A stretch of 36,756 bases of DNA, taken from an uncultured Aquimonas sp. Its GTDB lineage: Bacteria; Pseudomonadota; Gammaproteobacteria; Xanthomonadales; Xanthomonadaceae. This document shows positions 8,069 to 14,615 of the stretch, piece after piece; positions within the stretch are counted from its first letter, which is position 1, and every line of letters starts with the position of its first letter. Location of the stretch: contig NZ_CALART010000086.1 of NCBI RefSeq assembly GCF_937888285.1, positions 1-36,756 of the forward strand, in the 5' to 3' direction. The notes under the pieces were generated by a model. It was not told where the DNA came from. It saw only the letters and a list, made by a program, of their open reading frames with translations, and ran no database searches. The translations under genes were made by a program, and so were the position numbers.

Positions 8069-8093
8069 ATAGGGGAGTCTGGTTCACTTTCTC
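8069..8093 (+). repeat. GGGTCAGGTTCACTTTCT-type repeat, copy 3 (diverged)
   Basis: Reads ATAGGGGAGTCTGGTTCACT plus TTCTC, 27 bases after the stop codon of the second small gene. Its CACTTTC forms a short inverted repeat with GAAAGTG at 8101-8107. Confidence 0.6.
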
Positions 8094-8139
8094 CGTAATG
8101 GAAAGTGTACGTCACCCCGCTCCGGACCCAGTCCCGAGC

Positions 8140-8177
8140 AAAAAGAACAGGCCGCTTCATCACGATGAAGCGGCCTG
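8140..8177 (-). terminator. Intrinsic terminator of the PI-PLC operon
   Basis: A perfect 13-bp stem (8148-8160 with 8165-8177) and 4-base loop. Read on the minus strand it is followed by TTCTTTTT, a good U-tract, 55 bases after the stop of the 8232-8891 gene. On the plus strand it is followed only by TGCGTATTTT, so it may also weakly stop rightward transcription from the small membrane genes. Confidence 0.85.
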
Positions 8178-8231
8178 TGCGTATTTTCCCGATTGCTATT
8201 TCTTCGCCCCGCGGCTAAAGCGAGAAGCGGA

Positions 8232-8891
8232 TTATGGCGCCGTGTAGGTACCGGTGAGTATCGAGCCATCGGTGTCGTGGTTCTCCGACACCTGGAACAG
8301 CAGCAGTTCGACGGCGTTGCTCGCCGTACTGAGGGTAAAGGGCACCTGGCCCGAGCCGACCTTGTGCTTTTGCAGCGCCGCGACGATCAGCTTTGCGCTG
8401 TCTTCAACGGCGCCGATCGGGTCTTCGGTCACGATGTCGACCACATAGCCCAGGGTCGCTTCCACTACAGCGGTCGCATAGTCGAGGGTGACATTGCTGT
8501 GGGTGATGGCGGTCATCTGTGCCGACCCCAGCCACCAGTTATTGCCGCCGGTCGGGGTGCTGCCTTGCGCCAGCACGAAGTTTTCGGCGGTGTAGGTCAC
8601 GTTGTTGATGACCAGGGTCAGCGTGCCGCGCACGGCGAAGTTCAGCTCCTCGGGCGAGGTGTCGGAATAGGTCAGCGCGATGCCGCCACCGCCTTGCACC
8701 GCTTGCTTGAACCAGTGCGCCACCTCCGACGTCTTGTGCCGCCCGGCTTTGACCGTCACGGTGGTGCTGTTCTTGATGCTGACGCCACCATAGGGCTGGC
8801 CGCTGCTGATGGAGTGGTCACGCTCCACAAAGCCCACGTGCGTCAAGCCGGGGAAGTTGAAGGTGAAGTCGTTGTCGTGCATGGTCGTCAT
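8232..8891 (-). CDS. Hypothetical protein encoded downstream of a PI-PLC-like enzyme
   Basis: Protein of 219 residues that I do not recognise. There is no signal peptide, membrane helix or known motif. The composition is rich in Thr, Val, Ser and Gly with alternating hydrophobic residues ('TLTLVINNVTYTAENFVLA', 'SVTVKAGRHKTS'-like strands), which suggests mostly beta structure; a more helical stretch ('AVEDSAKLIVAALQKH') lies near residues 165-185. GAGGA at 8902-8906 on the minus strand is about ten bases before ATG 8891. The PI-PLC-like gene ends 58 bases upstream on the same strand and a terminator follows, so the two form an operon. GC content is lower than in the flanking chromosome. The beta-rich, soluble character and the phospholipase partner make a membrane-interacting or pore-forming role possible, but this is speculation. 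Confidence 0.75.
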   Translation of the reverse strand: MTTMHDNDFTFNFPGLTHVGFVERDHSISSGQPYGGVSIKNSTTVTVKAGRHKTSEVAHWFKQAVQGGGGIALTYSDTSPEELNFAVRGTLTLVINNVTYTAENFVLAQGSTPTGGNNWWLGSAQMTAITHSNVTLDYATAVVEATLGYVVDIVTEDPIGAVEDSAKLIVAALQKHKVGSGQVPFTLSTASNAVELLLFQVSENHDTDGSILTGTYTAP

Positions 8892-8949
8892 GTCTGTTGC
8901 ATCCTCTGTGGTGGCACTGCGCGAAGTCCTGAAACCGCACTGACGCGCG

Positions 8950-9927
8950 CTATGCGAAGTTGGCGCCGATCACCGTCTGCACATTGCGGTTGTCCAGGTG
9001 GCCGGTTTCGTTGTTGTAGAAGTCGAGCATGACGAAGCCCAGGCGCGCCGGGCCCGGCGTCTGCGCAAACCTGTTCGAGAAGTACGCCTGCAGGGCAGGG
9101 TTCATCGCGCCCTTGACCGACCACGCGTACTGGTAGGGCGTGCTCGCCGGAATGCCGGCGTAAGCGATGCTGTTGAAGGTGAGGTACAACACGCCATCCG
9201 GCGGAGTGGCCGCCGCTTTGTCCAGTGCTGTGGAAACCGCCTGCATTTTCTTGCTGGTATCGTGCGTTTTGTATTGGTCTTCGATATGCAGCGTGGTCTG
9301 GCCGTCGGGCGTGGTGGTGTTGAAAGTTTCACTGTAGTTGTTGGTCCAACCGACCCCTGCGAACTTTGTGCCCTGCTGCTGCAGGTTCAAGCCCAGCTCA
9401 ACGCCACCCGGCGCGAAGAAGCGACGCAGCAGGACCACCTTGCCGCGCAATTCCGACAGCGCGAGCTGGGCCGGTGTCGCGCTTACACACAGCAGAGTCT
9501 GGTAGGCACTGTTGCTGAGGTAGGCCTGGAATCCGTCGTAGACCGTGGTAGCGGTTGCGTCGCCCGAGGCATCGTTGACCAGCATGAAAACGACTTCGCG
9601 CGGATTTGTGCCGAGGAAGGCGCTGCAATCGTTGAGCACATCGCCGAAAGTGATGTCACACGACACCTTGCCGTGATTGACCTGGAGTGGATCACCCGGC
9701 GTCTTGGCCGAGTTCTTGGCAAGGCGGATATCCAGGAAGCGAATGCCGTCCGCAAGCTGCTGGGCGATGCCGAAGTTCTGCGTGTGGGCTGGGCCGGCGG
9801 AAATCTTCTGCGTGCCTGAGTCGTGCGTGCCCGGCACCGACAGCTGGGTCATTGTCAAGGTATCGTCCAAGCCCGACATCCAGCTCGATAAATCACCGCT
9901 GTAGGTACTCTGTGTTTGACTGGGCAT
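8950..9927 (-). CDS. Phosphatidylinositol-specific phospholipase C X-domain protein
   Basis: Protein of 325 residues resembling bacterial PI-PLC, which splits phosphatidylinositol or related phosphodiesters into diacylglycerol and a cyclic inositol phosphate. The active-site set is visible: H35 and D36 in 'SVPGTHDSGT', D66 and R68 in 'RFLDIRLA', and H85 in 'LQVNHGKVSCDITF', followed by 'EVVFMLVND'. These correspond to His32, Asp33, Arg69 and His82 of the Bacillus enzyme. There is no signal peptide, which is unusual for this secreted family. ATG 9927 is chosen because GAG lies six bases upstream; ATG 9933 and GTG 9966 are in-frame alternatives. It is the first gene of a two-gene operon with 8232-8891. 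Export by a non-Sec route (for example a type VI or other effector) would explain the missing signal, but no such machinery is in view. Confidence 0.85.
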   Translation of the reverse strand: MPSQTQSTYSGDLSSWMSGLDDTLTMTQLSVPGTHDSGTQKISAGPAHTQNFGIAQQLADGIRFLDIRLAKNSAKTPGDPLQVNHGKVSCDITFGDVLNDCSAFLGTNPREVVFMLVNDASGDATATTVYDGFQAYLSNSAYQTLLCVSATPAQLALSELRGKVVLLRRFFAPGGVELGLNLQQQGTKFAGVGWTNNYSETFNTTTPDGQTTLHIEDQYKTHDTSKKMQAVSTALDKAAATPPDGVLYLTFNSIAYAGIPASTPYQYAWSVKGAMNPALQAYFSNRFAQTPGPARLGFVMLDFYNNETGHLDNRNVQTVIGANFA

Positions 9928-10287
9928 GGCCATCTCGCAGGGTGGATGAATGAGTACTGCTGACACGTCAACATCAACGTAGCCCGGATGCAGGCCGGAG
10001 GATTCTGGAGCCGGTGAATGACGCTTTTGCAGTACTGACGGGTATCGAAGTTGGGCGCCAAACGCCCCCGTGGCCGAAATGAAACTGCAACATCACGCCA
10101 TGAAGCGGGAATTGCGCGGCCCTGCTCCCAGGCTCAATATGGATGTGAGTGCGCTGGGCCGCGCAGGGTCAGTGAGGCCCAGTGCTGCAGGGGCTTCACC
10201 AGCCAATCAACACCGTCGTCAAATGCGGTTCGGCAGCCCTCAGGCTGAGCGTCTTCGCAGCCTATCGAGGGGGGCCTAATCTCACAA

Positions 10288-10305
10288 CCTGTCATATCTG
10301 ACAGG
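10288..10305. promoter_or_regulatory. 18-bp dyad CCTGTCA-TATC-TGACAGG
   Basis: Perfect 7-bp arms with a 4-base AT-containing centre. The size and symmetry resemble an operator for a dimeric repressor, and it is not one of the GC-rich REP-type hairpins of this window. No adjacent regulator gene is visible, so its role is open. Confidence 0.35.
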
Positions 10306-10439
10306 ACGCGTGATGCCGCAATCCATTCGAGCAAACCAGCCAATGCCCATGCCAATCCACCCAAAGTTAAGGAGTTCTGTCGTTCGCGCGCGCGGGAATC
10401 CAGCGACTTTGCCTTTGGCGTGCGAGCGAAAGTCACTGG

Positions 10440-10459
10440 GCCCCCGCCTTCGCGGGGGC
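10440..10459. repeat. REP-like hairpin GCCCCCGC-CTTC-GCGGGGGC
   Basis: Perfect 8-bp stem, 4-base loop, preceded by 'AAAGTCACTGG' and followed by GACGG. Relatives occur at 15434-15453, 20633-20650 and 20687-20706 in this window. Confidence 0.8.
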
Positions 10460-10528
10460 GACGGCTCTTGACTTGGGGATCAATGCCCGTTCCCGCGACG
10501 AGCTCTTGACTTGGGGATCGATGCCCAT
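10460..10528 (+). repeat. 38-bp tandem duplication next to the REP hairpin
   Basis: CTCTTGACTTGGGGATC followed by (A/G)ATGCCC occurs at 10465 and again at 10503, each preceded by GACG. The first copy begins within the tail of the REP hairpin. TTGACT is present in both copies and could mimic a -35 box, but no convincing -10 follows. Confidence 0.75.
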
Positions 10529-10675
10529 CCTTATGGGCGAGCATTTGTCACCACCTAAGCTGGGCCAAGATAGCGAGCAAATTGATTGGCTCATTCTTTC
10601 CTCAATGGCGCAGGAAATGAGCCCTTTTCAACCGACCGTTCCTGCCCATGGCTTGTCAGCGCAAAGGAGAGGGAT

Positions 10676-11074
10676 GTGAAGTGGGTTCGTATCGCTTTGG
10701 CGCTGCTGTCTGCCTGGGCGCTGTGCGGCTGCGCCGCGCTGCCGCCACGGTTGGAGCTGCCGGCGTCCGTGGTGGGCGTGGTCTCTCAGCCCGTGTTCAC
10801 GGGTTGGTTTCGGGACTACTGCCAGGGCGGGCAACTCGTGGACTCCACGCCCGACTGCCTGCAGCACGGTGGTGAGGTCGACCGGGCCACGCTGCTCGAC
10901 GTACGGACGGAGTCGGGAGCGCCGCTCGCGCGCAGGCTCGTCATCGCTTTCCCCGCGCATGCGCTGTCGCGTGCGTACTCAGGCCGCAAGCGGATCGAGC
11001 TGGTTGCGGCACCCGACCCGTTCGCTGCAGCGACCGGTATCGACTACCTGGCCCATGTCTGGAGCGAGCCTTGA
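10676..11074 (+). CDS. Putative lipoprotein
   Basis: Protein of 132 residues with the signal 'KWVRIALALLSAWALCGC': a basic start, a hydrophobic core and a lipobox L-C-G-C, so it is probably lipidated at the second cysteine and anchored in a membrane facing the periplasm. The mature part ('FTGWFRDYCQGGQLVDSTPDCLQHGGEVDRATLLDV') is unrecognised; it has two cysteines (near residues 49 and 60) that could form a disulphide. GTG 10676 is chosen because AGGAG lies seven bases upstream; the longer in-frame reading from 10586 has no such site and would bury the signal peptide. No operon partner is clear: the next gene starts about 260 bases downstream. Confidence 0.75.
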   Translation: MKWVRIALALLSAWALCGCAALPPRLELPASVVGVVSQPVFTGWFRDYCQGGQLVDSTPDCLQHGGEVDRATLLDVRTESGAPLARRLVIAFPAHALSRAYSGRKRIELVAAPDPFAAATGIDYLAHVWSEP

Positions 11075-11332
11075 CGTTGGCCTGCGGACTGCTCGCGGCA
11101 CTCCTGGAAGGCTGGGGTCTGGAAAGCGGCCGGCAGCGTGCAGCTTCTGCATGGGATCCAGCCTCAAGTGTTGCTTCGCCACATGACCCACCGCATCTGC
11201 CCAGACCCTGGAGCCGCGCCACAGGCGCGTGGCAGAGTGCTGGTGCGGACAGGTCTTCGCGCTGGGCTGGCCTTGCCGTTCGCAGTCGCTGCAGCGTCTC
11301 CGCGTCCCGGCTCAACTGAGGTGTTCACCGCG

Positions 11333-11647
11333 ATGCATCCGGCCAAGGTCGTCAGAAGCAGGGTCGCAAAGTTCACCGACCTTCCGAACATCGGGCCGGC
11401 ATCGGCGCGCGACTTCGAGCGTCTCGGGTTCACCCAGCCCTCGCAGCTCGTCGGGGCGGATCCCTGGCATCTGTACCAGGCCCTTTGCATCGCCTCGGGC
11501 ACGCGCCAGGACCCCTGCGTGCTCGATGTGCTGATGTCGGTCACCGATTTCCTGGCGGGCGCAGAGCCCCGGCCCTGTTGGGACTACACCGAGGAGCGCA
11601 AGCGCAGGTACGGAAGGCGGCTGTCTGCGGCTTCGACCGTGACCTAG
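11333..11647 (+). CDS. Helix-hairpin-helix protein of the Cdd1 / 'mitomycin resistance' type
   Basis: Protein of 104 residues. It contains 'FTDLPNIGPASARDFERLGFTQPSQLVG', a helix-hairpin-helix that usually contacts DNA backbone, then 'DPWHLYQALCIASGTRQDPCVLDVLMSVTDFLAG' and a 'PCWDYTEERKR' end. This is the layout of the Cdd1 (pathogenicity locus) family, whose cellular role is not settled; the 'mitomycin resistance' name in databases is not well supported. ATG 11333 gives the family N-terminus and has GAGG about eleven bases upstream. The open frame extends upstream to 11138, but that part has no family resemblance. The gene stands alone on this strand, with 70 bases to the next gene. Confidence 0.85.
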   Translation: MHPAKVVRSRVAKFTDLPNIGPASARDFERLGFTQPSQLVGADPWHLYQALCIASGTRQDPCVLDVLMSVTDFLAGAEPRPCWDYTEERKRRYGRRLSAASTVT

Positions 11648-11717
11648 CCCGGAGGGCTTGTGGGCGGCAGCCCGGGGTTCGCGAGCATCATGGGCAGCCC
11701 CCCAAGAAATCACTGAA

Positions 11718-12035
11718 ATGAACAGTTCCCCGACCCGTATCGATCTGCTGCTGTCGCTGCAGCGGGCCCTGCTCGGCGAAGTGCATGCGGAGCTGCGCGC
11801 GGCCTCGATCGAGGCCGACCCGATCAGCAAGATCGTCAAGCTGCGTTTCGAGTATGTGGGTGAGCCGAGCGAGGAGGCCCGGGAGTGCGGCTCGCGCGCT
11901 GCGACTGAGGTCATTGCCGACTTCCCGGCGCCGTGGGGCATCGAAGAGGAGCACCTCGCACGCCCGCTGCCGGCCAGGTGCGAGCCGCTCGAGCACCTCG
12001 CCTATCTGCGCTTCGAGGGCGGGGACGAGCCGTGA
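11718..12035 (+). CDS. Hypothetical protein, resembles small immunity-like proteins
   Basis: Protein of 105 residues: 'IDLLLSLQRALLGEVHAELRAASIE' followed by 'IVKLRFEYVGEPSEEARECGSRAATEVIADFP' and an 'EHLAYLRFE' end. From memory this pattern (a short helix, then strands around 'KLRF', then 'EVIADF') recurs in small acidic proteins found near polymorphic toxins, where they may act as immunity proteins. No toxin gene is visible here, so an orphan immunity protein is a guess. ATG 11718 is preferred. Its TGA (12033-12035) overlaps a possible GTG start of the next gene (12032), which suggests translational coupling. Confidence 0.65.
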   Translation: MNSSPTRIDLLLSLQRALLGEVHAELRAASIEADPISKIVKLRFEYVGEPSEEARECGSRAATEVIADFPAPWGIEEEHLARPLPARCEPLEHLAYLRFEGGDEP

Positions 12036-12547
12036 CTCGGCACCAGCGCTGCGTGCCTTGGCGAATCCATCCCCCACAAACTTTCCTCGCCATGAGTCTG
12101 ATCATCGCCACTGCAGCAATGCTTGCGCTGCCTGCACAGAGCGAGGCGCCGCAGACCGCATTCTGGAGTGATCCCGAGGTGTTCCGATGCGGCCCGAGCG
12201 TTGTCCGACCCGGCGACACCCTGGTGCTGAGCAAGCAGTCGAGCGCGCTACGTGAACTGGCGGTGCTTCGCCCGGGTGCCAGTTTCCCGCTGGTGCTGGT
12301 GGTGGACGCGGCACCGGCTGGCACGCCTGGACTGATGTCGGCGGAACAGCTCGCACGCGCAACCGAGGTGCGGCTGCCGGTCGCCGATCTGCTGGGCCTC
12401 GCAGGGCGAGAGGATGAGTCGATCGAGCGCGTGTTCACCGATGCGGGGGTGTACGAATTCCGGCTGTCGACGCGGCTTGAATCCGAGGAAAGCGCCTTCG
12501 TGTGCAGCGTGCGCTATCAGCCCTCCGTGACGCCGGCGTCGGATTGA
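12032..12547 (+). CDS. Hypothetical secreted protein, coupled to the gene before it
   Basis: Exported protein of unknown role. Two starts are possible. GTG 12032 overlaps the previous stop codon (GTGA) and has GGGGACGAG just upstream; it gives 171 residues with a long basic N-region before the hydrophobic core. ATG 12092 gives 151 residues starting directly at the signal peptide 'MSLIIATAAMLALPAQSEA' but has no visible ribosome site. The signal is present in both. The mature part has the strand-rich segments 'FRCGPSVVRPGDTLVLSKQ' and 'ASFPLVLVVDAAPAG' and a C-terminal 'YEFRLSTRLESEESAFVCSV'. Two cysteines lie far apart and could form a disulphide in the periplasm. I do not recognise the family. 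Confidence 0.65.
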   Translation: MTRHQRCVPWRIHPPQTFLAMSLIIATAAMLALPAQSEAPQTAFWSDPEVFRCGPSVVRPGDTLVLSKQSSALRELAVLRPGASFPLVLVVDAAPAGTPGLMSAEQLARATEVRLPVADLLGLAGREDESIERVFTDAGVYEFRLSTRLESEESAFVCSVRYQPSVTPASD

Positions 12548-12667
12548 GCGCTTGCAGATGTGAAGATGCCCACGCTGTTCCCAAGGTCCACTGAGGCCAG
12601 GTTGCGGATACATTTCCGCCGTTCGCGGTGAAAGCCGACGGAACGCCAGCAACTGCCGGAGTGCGCC

Positions 12668-12868
12668 GTGCCAGAACTACCGATCTATCCCACCGTCCTT
12701 TCGCTTGCGGTCGCGCTTGCCGCTGTGGCCAGCGCCTTTGGCTGCGTACCTTTCTCGGTTGCGCTCGTGTTGATCGTATCGGGCGTGGTGCTGGCCTGGT
12801 TCTGCGTCTACCGGCCGCAGGCCGCGGGTGAGCAGGGTAATGCGATCCAGGCAGGCATCCAGCGCTAG
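12668..12868 (+). CDS. Small membrane protein ending at an in-frame TAG
   Basis: Protein of 66 residues with two membrane helices (about 8-27 and 29-48, 'SVALVLIVSGVVLAWFCVY') and a polar end 'EQGNAIQAGIQR'. GTG 12668 has GGAG seven bases upstream. The same frame continues after the TAG for 26 more codons that encode another hydrophobic helix, so the present protein may be the truncated form of a three-helix protein. The family is not recognised. Confidence 0.6.
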   Translation: MPELPIYPTVLSLAVALAAVASAFGCVPFSVALVLIVSGVVLAWFCVYRPQAAGEQGNAIQAGIQR

Positions 12869-12949
12869 GTCGCGCAGACTTTTCGACTGGCCATCGGCGC
12901 GGCGCTGATTGGCCTGGCGACCGTGGGAGCCCTGCTCGCCGTGCGCTAG
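12869..12949 (+). pseudogene. Possible lost or read-through third helix of the small membrane protein
   Basis: Directly after the TAG at 12866-12868, and in the same frame, the sequence reads 'VAQTFRLAIGAALIGLATV' then 'GALLAVR' and a second TAG. This is a typical membrane helix with basic flanks. A single amber mutation would explain it; read-through is the alternative. A GTG at 12869 does not exist, so independent translation is unlikely. Confidence 0.45.
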
Positions 12950-13092
12950 TGGGTCTGGACTCCTCGGGGTTGCCAGACGTCGGTCCAATCGTCGCTCTGG
13001 CGCGCCGGAGAGGGGGCCGATGGATCAACGACGTGCGGGCAGGTCTGCCCAGCCGCTCTTCCAACTCAACTCAACTCAAGGTTCGTGACCGC

Positions 13093-13404
13093 ATGAAAGT
13101 CTTCCGCAGCCGCAGCTTCAAGGCCGATCGTGCGTGGGGCGCCGCCGACATAGCGAACATGGACGGCATCACTACGCGCCTGCATTGGACGGATCAACCC
13201 TACAGGTGGCATGTCAACGACGGCGAAGAAGTGTTCGCGGTTCTCGATGGTCGGGTCGAGATGCGATATCGCGAAGCGGGCCAGGAGCACAGCACCGTCC
13301 TTGAGACGGGTGACGTGTTCTACGCCACGGTGGGCACGGAACATGTCGCCCATCCGATCGGCGAGGCACGCATCCTCGTGATCGAGCGCGAGGGGAGCGT
13401 CTAG
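13093..13404 (+). CDS. Cupin-domain protein
   Basis: Protein of 103 residues forming one small beta-barrel. Cupin motif 1 is 'YRWHVNDGEEVFAVLDGRVEM', in which His, Glu and possibly the preceding polar residue would bind metal although the second histidine of the usual HxH is Asn. Motif 2 is 'ETGDVFYATVGTEHVAHP' with a histidine in the expected place. Single-domain cupins serve as isomerases, dioxygenases or sugar and small-molecule binders; this one cannot be assigned. ATG 13093 follows GTTCGTGACCGC without a clear Shine-Dalgarno; an upstream extension to 12949 in the same frame lacks cupin-like sequence. The interval 13405-13673 that follows carries no supported gene, only a duplicated 'CGACCTCGGCGCGCTGCTG' at about 13496 and 13577. 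Confidence 0.85.
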   Translation: MKVFRSRSFKADRAWGAADIANMDGITTRLHWTDQPYRWHVNDGEEVFAVLDGRVEMRYREAGQEHSTVLETGDVFYATVGTEHVAHPIGEARILVIEREGSV

Positions 13405-13673
13405 TGCGGTTCCGACCTGCGGTGCGCGCTTGAACGCTGCGCTTGCCGGGCTCGACGGAACTGCTGGGGCGAGCCACGCAGCCTCCATTGCAGCGACCTC
13501 GGCGCGCTGCTGTGGGGTACGGGCTGCGCTTGGCCCGTTCGGTGGCGCTTTCGCGCCTGCGGCTCGGGCGGCCCGACCTCGGCGCGCTGCTGGACTGCCT
13601 CGCGCCCTCCCGTTCGACGCGCGTTCCGCCAGCCTGCGTTAGTGCTGTCCGCCCACACTGACTTCGCGCTCCC

Positions 13674-14615
13674 ATGCAGCCCATACCCAGCTTCGATGTG
13701 GTGATGAACGCCGGCTCCGGCCGTACCGAGGCGCAGGCGCGGCGCGACTGCGTGGAGCGGGTGCTGCGCGAGGGCGGGCGTGAGGTGCGGGTGCGGCTGG
13801 TGCGGCATCCGCGCGAGCTGCCGCAGCAGATCGCCGCGGCGATAGCGTCGGCGCGGGCTTCACGCGGCGCGGTGGTGGCGGCGGGGGGCGACGGAACCAT
13901 CAATGCGGTGGTGCAGGAGGTGCTGGGCACGGGCCTGCCTTTCGGGGCGCTGCCGCAGGGCACCTTCAATTTCTTCGGCCGCAACCAGGGGCTCTCGGAA
14001 GACATCGAGACCGCCGCGCGCGATCTGCTGGACGCGGAGCTGCGCGAGGTGCCGGTGGGGCGGGTCAACGATCGGGTGTTCCTGATCAACGCCAGCATCG
14101 GCCTGTACCGGCGCCTGCTGCAGGATCGCGAGCGCTTCAAGCGCCGGCTCGGGCGCTCGCGCCTGGTCGCGCTGTGGGCGGGCTTCAACACGCTGCTGCG
14201 GCCGCATCCGCGCCTGCAGCTGTGCCTGCGCGACGACGATGGCGAGCGCCGAGAGGAGGTGCTGAGCTTCGTCGCCGGCATCAACCGGCTGCAGCTGGAG
14301 CAGCTCGGCCTGCCCGAGGCCGAGGCGGTGGACGGCGGCCGACTGCTCGGCTTCACCCTGCGGCCGCAGGCGCGCCTGCAGCTGCTAGGCCTGGCCCTGC
14401 GCGGCCTGACTGGACAGTGGCAGAACGATGCGCGGGCGCAGGCCTTTGTGTTCGACGCGCTGCTGGTGCAGCCGACGCGCAGCCGCCGCAGCCTGCGCGT
14501 AGCGCTGGATGGCGAAGTGGTGCGCATGCGCCCGCCCCTGCGCTTCGATGTGTGCGAGACGCGTCTGCCGCTGCTGGTGCCGCGGCGGCGCGCGGACGAA
14601 CAGGAGGACGGATGA
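13674..14615 (+). CDS. Diacylglycerol kinase-family lipid kinase (YegS-like)
   Basis: Protein of 313 residues that should phosphorylate a lipid such as diacylglycerol, a sphingoid base or phosphatidylglycerol with ATP. The DAGK catalytic domain spans about residues 5-130: 'DVVMNAGSG' near the start, the nucleotide-binding 'AAGGDGTINAVV' with G71-T75, and 'GALPQGTFNFFGRN' at about 91-104. The C-terminal part is the beta-sandwich of the family. ATG 13674 is the first codon that gives the family opening. Its TGA overlaps the ATG of the metallophosphoesterase (ATGA at 14612-14615), so the two are translationally coupled and probably act in one pathway of lipid or phosphoester turnover. The substrate is not determined. 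Confidence 0.88.
   Translation: MQPIPSFDVVMNAGSGRTEAQARRDCVERVLREGGREVRVRLVRHPRELPQQIAAAIASARASRGAVVAAGGDGTINAVVQEVLGTGLPFGALPQGTFNFFGRNQGLSEDIETAARDLLDAELREVPVGRVNDRVFLINASIGLYRRLLQDRERFKRRLGRSRLVALWAGFNTLLRPHPRLQLCLRDDDGERREEVLSFVAGINRLQLEQLGLPEAEAVDGGRLLGFTLRPQARLQLLGLALRGLTGQWQNDARAQAFVFDALLVQPTRSRRSLRVALDGEVVRMRPPLRFDVCETRLPLLVPRRRADEQEDG

Larger units (their letters stand above)
9928..10675. other. Long non-coding interval with several repeats
   Basis: No open frame here shows protein-like composition or a ribosome binding site. The interval holds the start of a 'GTAGCCCGGATGCAGG' type repeat near 9980, an 18-bp dyad (10288-10305), a REP-like hairpin (10440-10459) and a 38-bp tandem duplication (10460-10528). 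It separates the leftward PI-PLC operon from rightward small genes, so promoters for both must lie here, but I cannot place them with confidence. Confidence 0.6.

Noticed and set aside
7175..8093. Integron attC sites between the small membrane-protein genes
   Set aside because: The repeats lack the paired inverse-core and core sites and the imperfect dyad expected of attC.
4643..8180. A mobile element carrying the low-GC block
   Set aside because: No integrase, transposase, tRNA remnant or flanking direct repeat was found, so it is described as an accessory block only.
10440..10528. A CRISPR array
   Set aside because: There are only two copies of a direct repeat, next to a REP hairpin, with no regular spacers and no cas genes.
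13430..13642. A 70-codon plus-strand open frame between the cupin and lipid kinase genes
   Set aside because: It consists mostly of Ala/Arg and contains an internal DNA duplication; no ribosome site.
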